Shown: piece after piece, positions 63,942-64,000 of the stretch
How positions within the stretch are numbered: the first letter of the stretch is position 1
Layout: each line of letters starts with the position of its first letter
From: Pelagibacterales bacterium SAG-MED01
GTDB lineage: Bacteria; Pseudomonadota; Alphaproteobacteria; Pelagibacterales; Pelagibacteraceae
Length of the DNA stretch: 64,000 nucleotides
NCBI GenBank assembly: GCA_014654455.1
Contig: JACWCY010000005.1
Location: forward strand, 1 to 64,000
Direction: 5' to 3'
Made by a program: the position numbers and the translations under genes
Notes under the pieces: generated by a model
Told to the model about the DNA's origin: nothing
Seen by the model: the letters and a program-made list of their open reading frames with translations, nothing else
Databases searched by the model: none

Positions 63942-64000
63942 ATGACTGATCAGTTAGGTGCTCTCACTACCATATTTACAGAATTTTACTACTGGGTAAC
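63942..64000 (+). CDS. Ammonium transporter, N-terminal fragment (runs off the window)
   Basis: ATG at 63942, preceded by GGAGATGACAAA, opens MTDQLGALTTIFTEFYYWV. This is the start typical of Amt family transporters of SAR11-type bacteria; only the first helix begins before the window ends. An Amt gene next to gmaS/mgsABC fits, because methylamine degradation releases ammonium and Amt proteins can also carry methylammonium. Identification rests on few residues. Confidence 0.6.
   Translation, partial: MTDQLGALTTIFTEFYYWV

Noticed and set aside
1-64000. tRNA or rRNA genes, CRISPR arrays, insertion sequences, prophage
   Set aside because: No cloverleaf with a TTCGA-type arm, repeat-spacer pattern, transposase or phage gene was found by reading both strands.

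Overview
The window looks like the genome of a SAR11-clade marine alphaproteobacterium (Candidatus Pelagibacter or a close relative). The reasons are very low GC, almost gap-free packing (no gene-free stretch reaches 150 bases), many overlapping start and stop codons, a compact thiamin-pyrophosphate (TPP) riboswitch in front of a sodium-solute symporter (the ThiV arrangement known from SAR11), and a heavy load of genes for methylated amines and one-carbon units. No tRNA, rRNA, IS element, prophage or CRISPR array was seen. The first 93 bases are an exact inverted copy of bases 605-697 and look like a fold-back chimera, so the left edge of the window is not trustworthy.

Layout. 91-762: C-terminal part of a DmdA-like folate-dependent demethylase. 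759-4495: ABC-2 exporter pair, riboswitch-controlled ThiV, two small unknown proteins. 4538-8331: redox and metal/sulfur genes (cytochrome c', DUF411, cytochrome b561, methyltransferase, DUF4396, persulfide-dioxygenase-like hydrolase, thioredoxin). 8340-13475: a Fur-box-controlled Fe(III) ABC transporter with an unreported 49-residue Cys-rich ORF and a strong hairpin inside the operon, then azlCD and a fragment resembling the end of a ProW permease. 13521-17553: lysR-acuI-folE, hisI, a 2OG oxygenase, DUF2237. 17554-23331: dimethylglycine-dehydrogenase-like gene with etfB, etfA and ETF-quinone oxidoreductase, a complete electron path to ubiquinone. 23388-28069: a mixed minus-strand block (NQO-like flavoprotein, CoA-binding protein, atypical enoyl-CoA hydratase relative, kinase plus nucleotidyltransferase, Rieske oxygenase). 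28137-30216: MetF-like protein plus a long GcvT-fold demethylase. 30274-34307: small membrane genes facing an unfamiliar M19 dipeptidase / 553-residue protein / DUF3726 / Zn-ribbon operon. 34411-39412: purEK, GNAT, cspA, Asp/Glu racemase, lipoprotein, DMT permease. 39423-46340: soxBDAG diverging from fhs. 46337-64000: the trimethylamine / TMAO / methylamine region (tmm, tmoW, tmoV, tmoX, tdm, winged-helix protein, FAD oxidoreductase, gmaS, mgsABC, a 138-residue orphan, start of amt).

How it fits together. TMAO would be imported by TmoXVW or made from TMA by Tmm, then split by Tdm to dimethylamine and formaldehyde. A demethylation step to monomethylamine is not assigned here; the FAD enzyme at 57302-58627 is the local candidate. 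GmaS and MgsABC would turn methylamine into N-methylglutamate with release of ammonium, taken up or retained by Amt. The four-subunit soxBDAG enzyme would oxidise sarcosine and/or N-methylglutamate to methylene-tetrahydrofolate, and fhs would link that to formate and ATP. Dimethylglycine oxidation feeds ETF/ETF-QO. Six GcvT-fold folate-binding modules lie in this one window (91-762, 20899-23331, 28858-30216, soxG, soxA, tdm), making demethylation to tetrahydrofolate its dominant theme.

Least described parts: the M19/553-residue/DUF3726/Zn-ribbon operon, the MetF plus long GcvT-fold pair facing a Rieske oxygenase operon, the Cys-rich ORF and hairpin inside the iron operon, and the FAD enzyme and orphan protein of the methylamine cluster.
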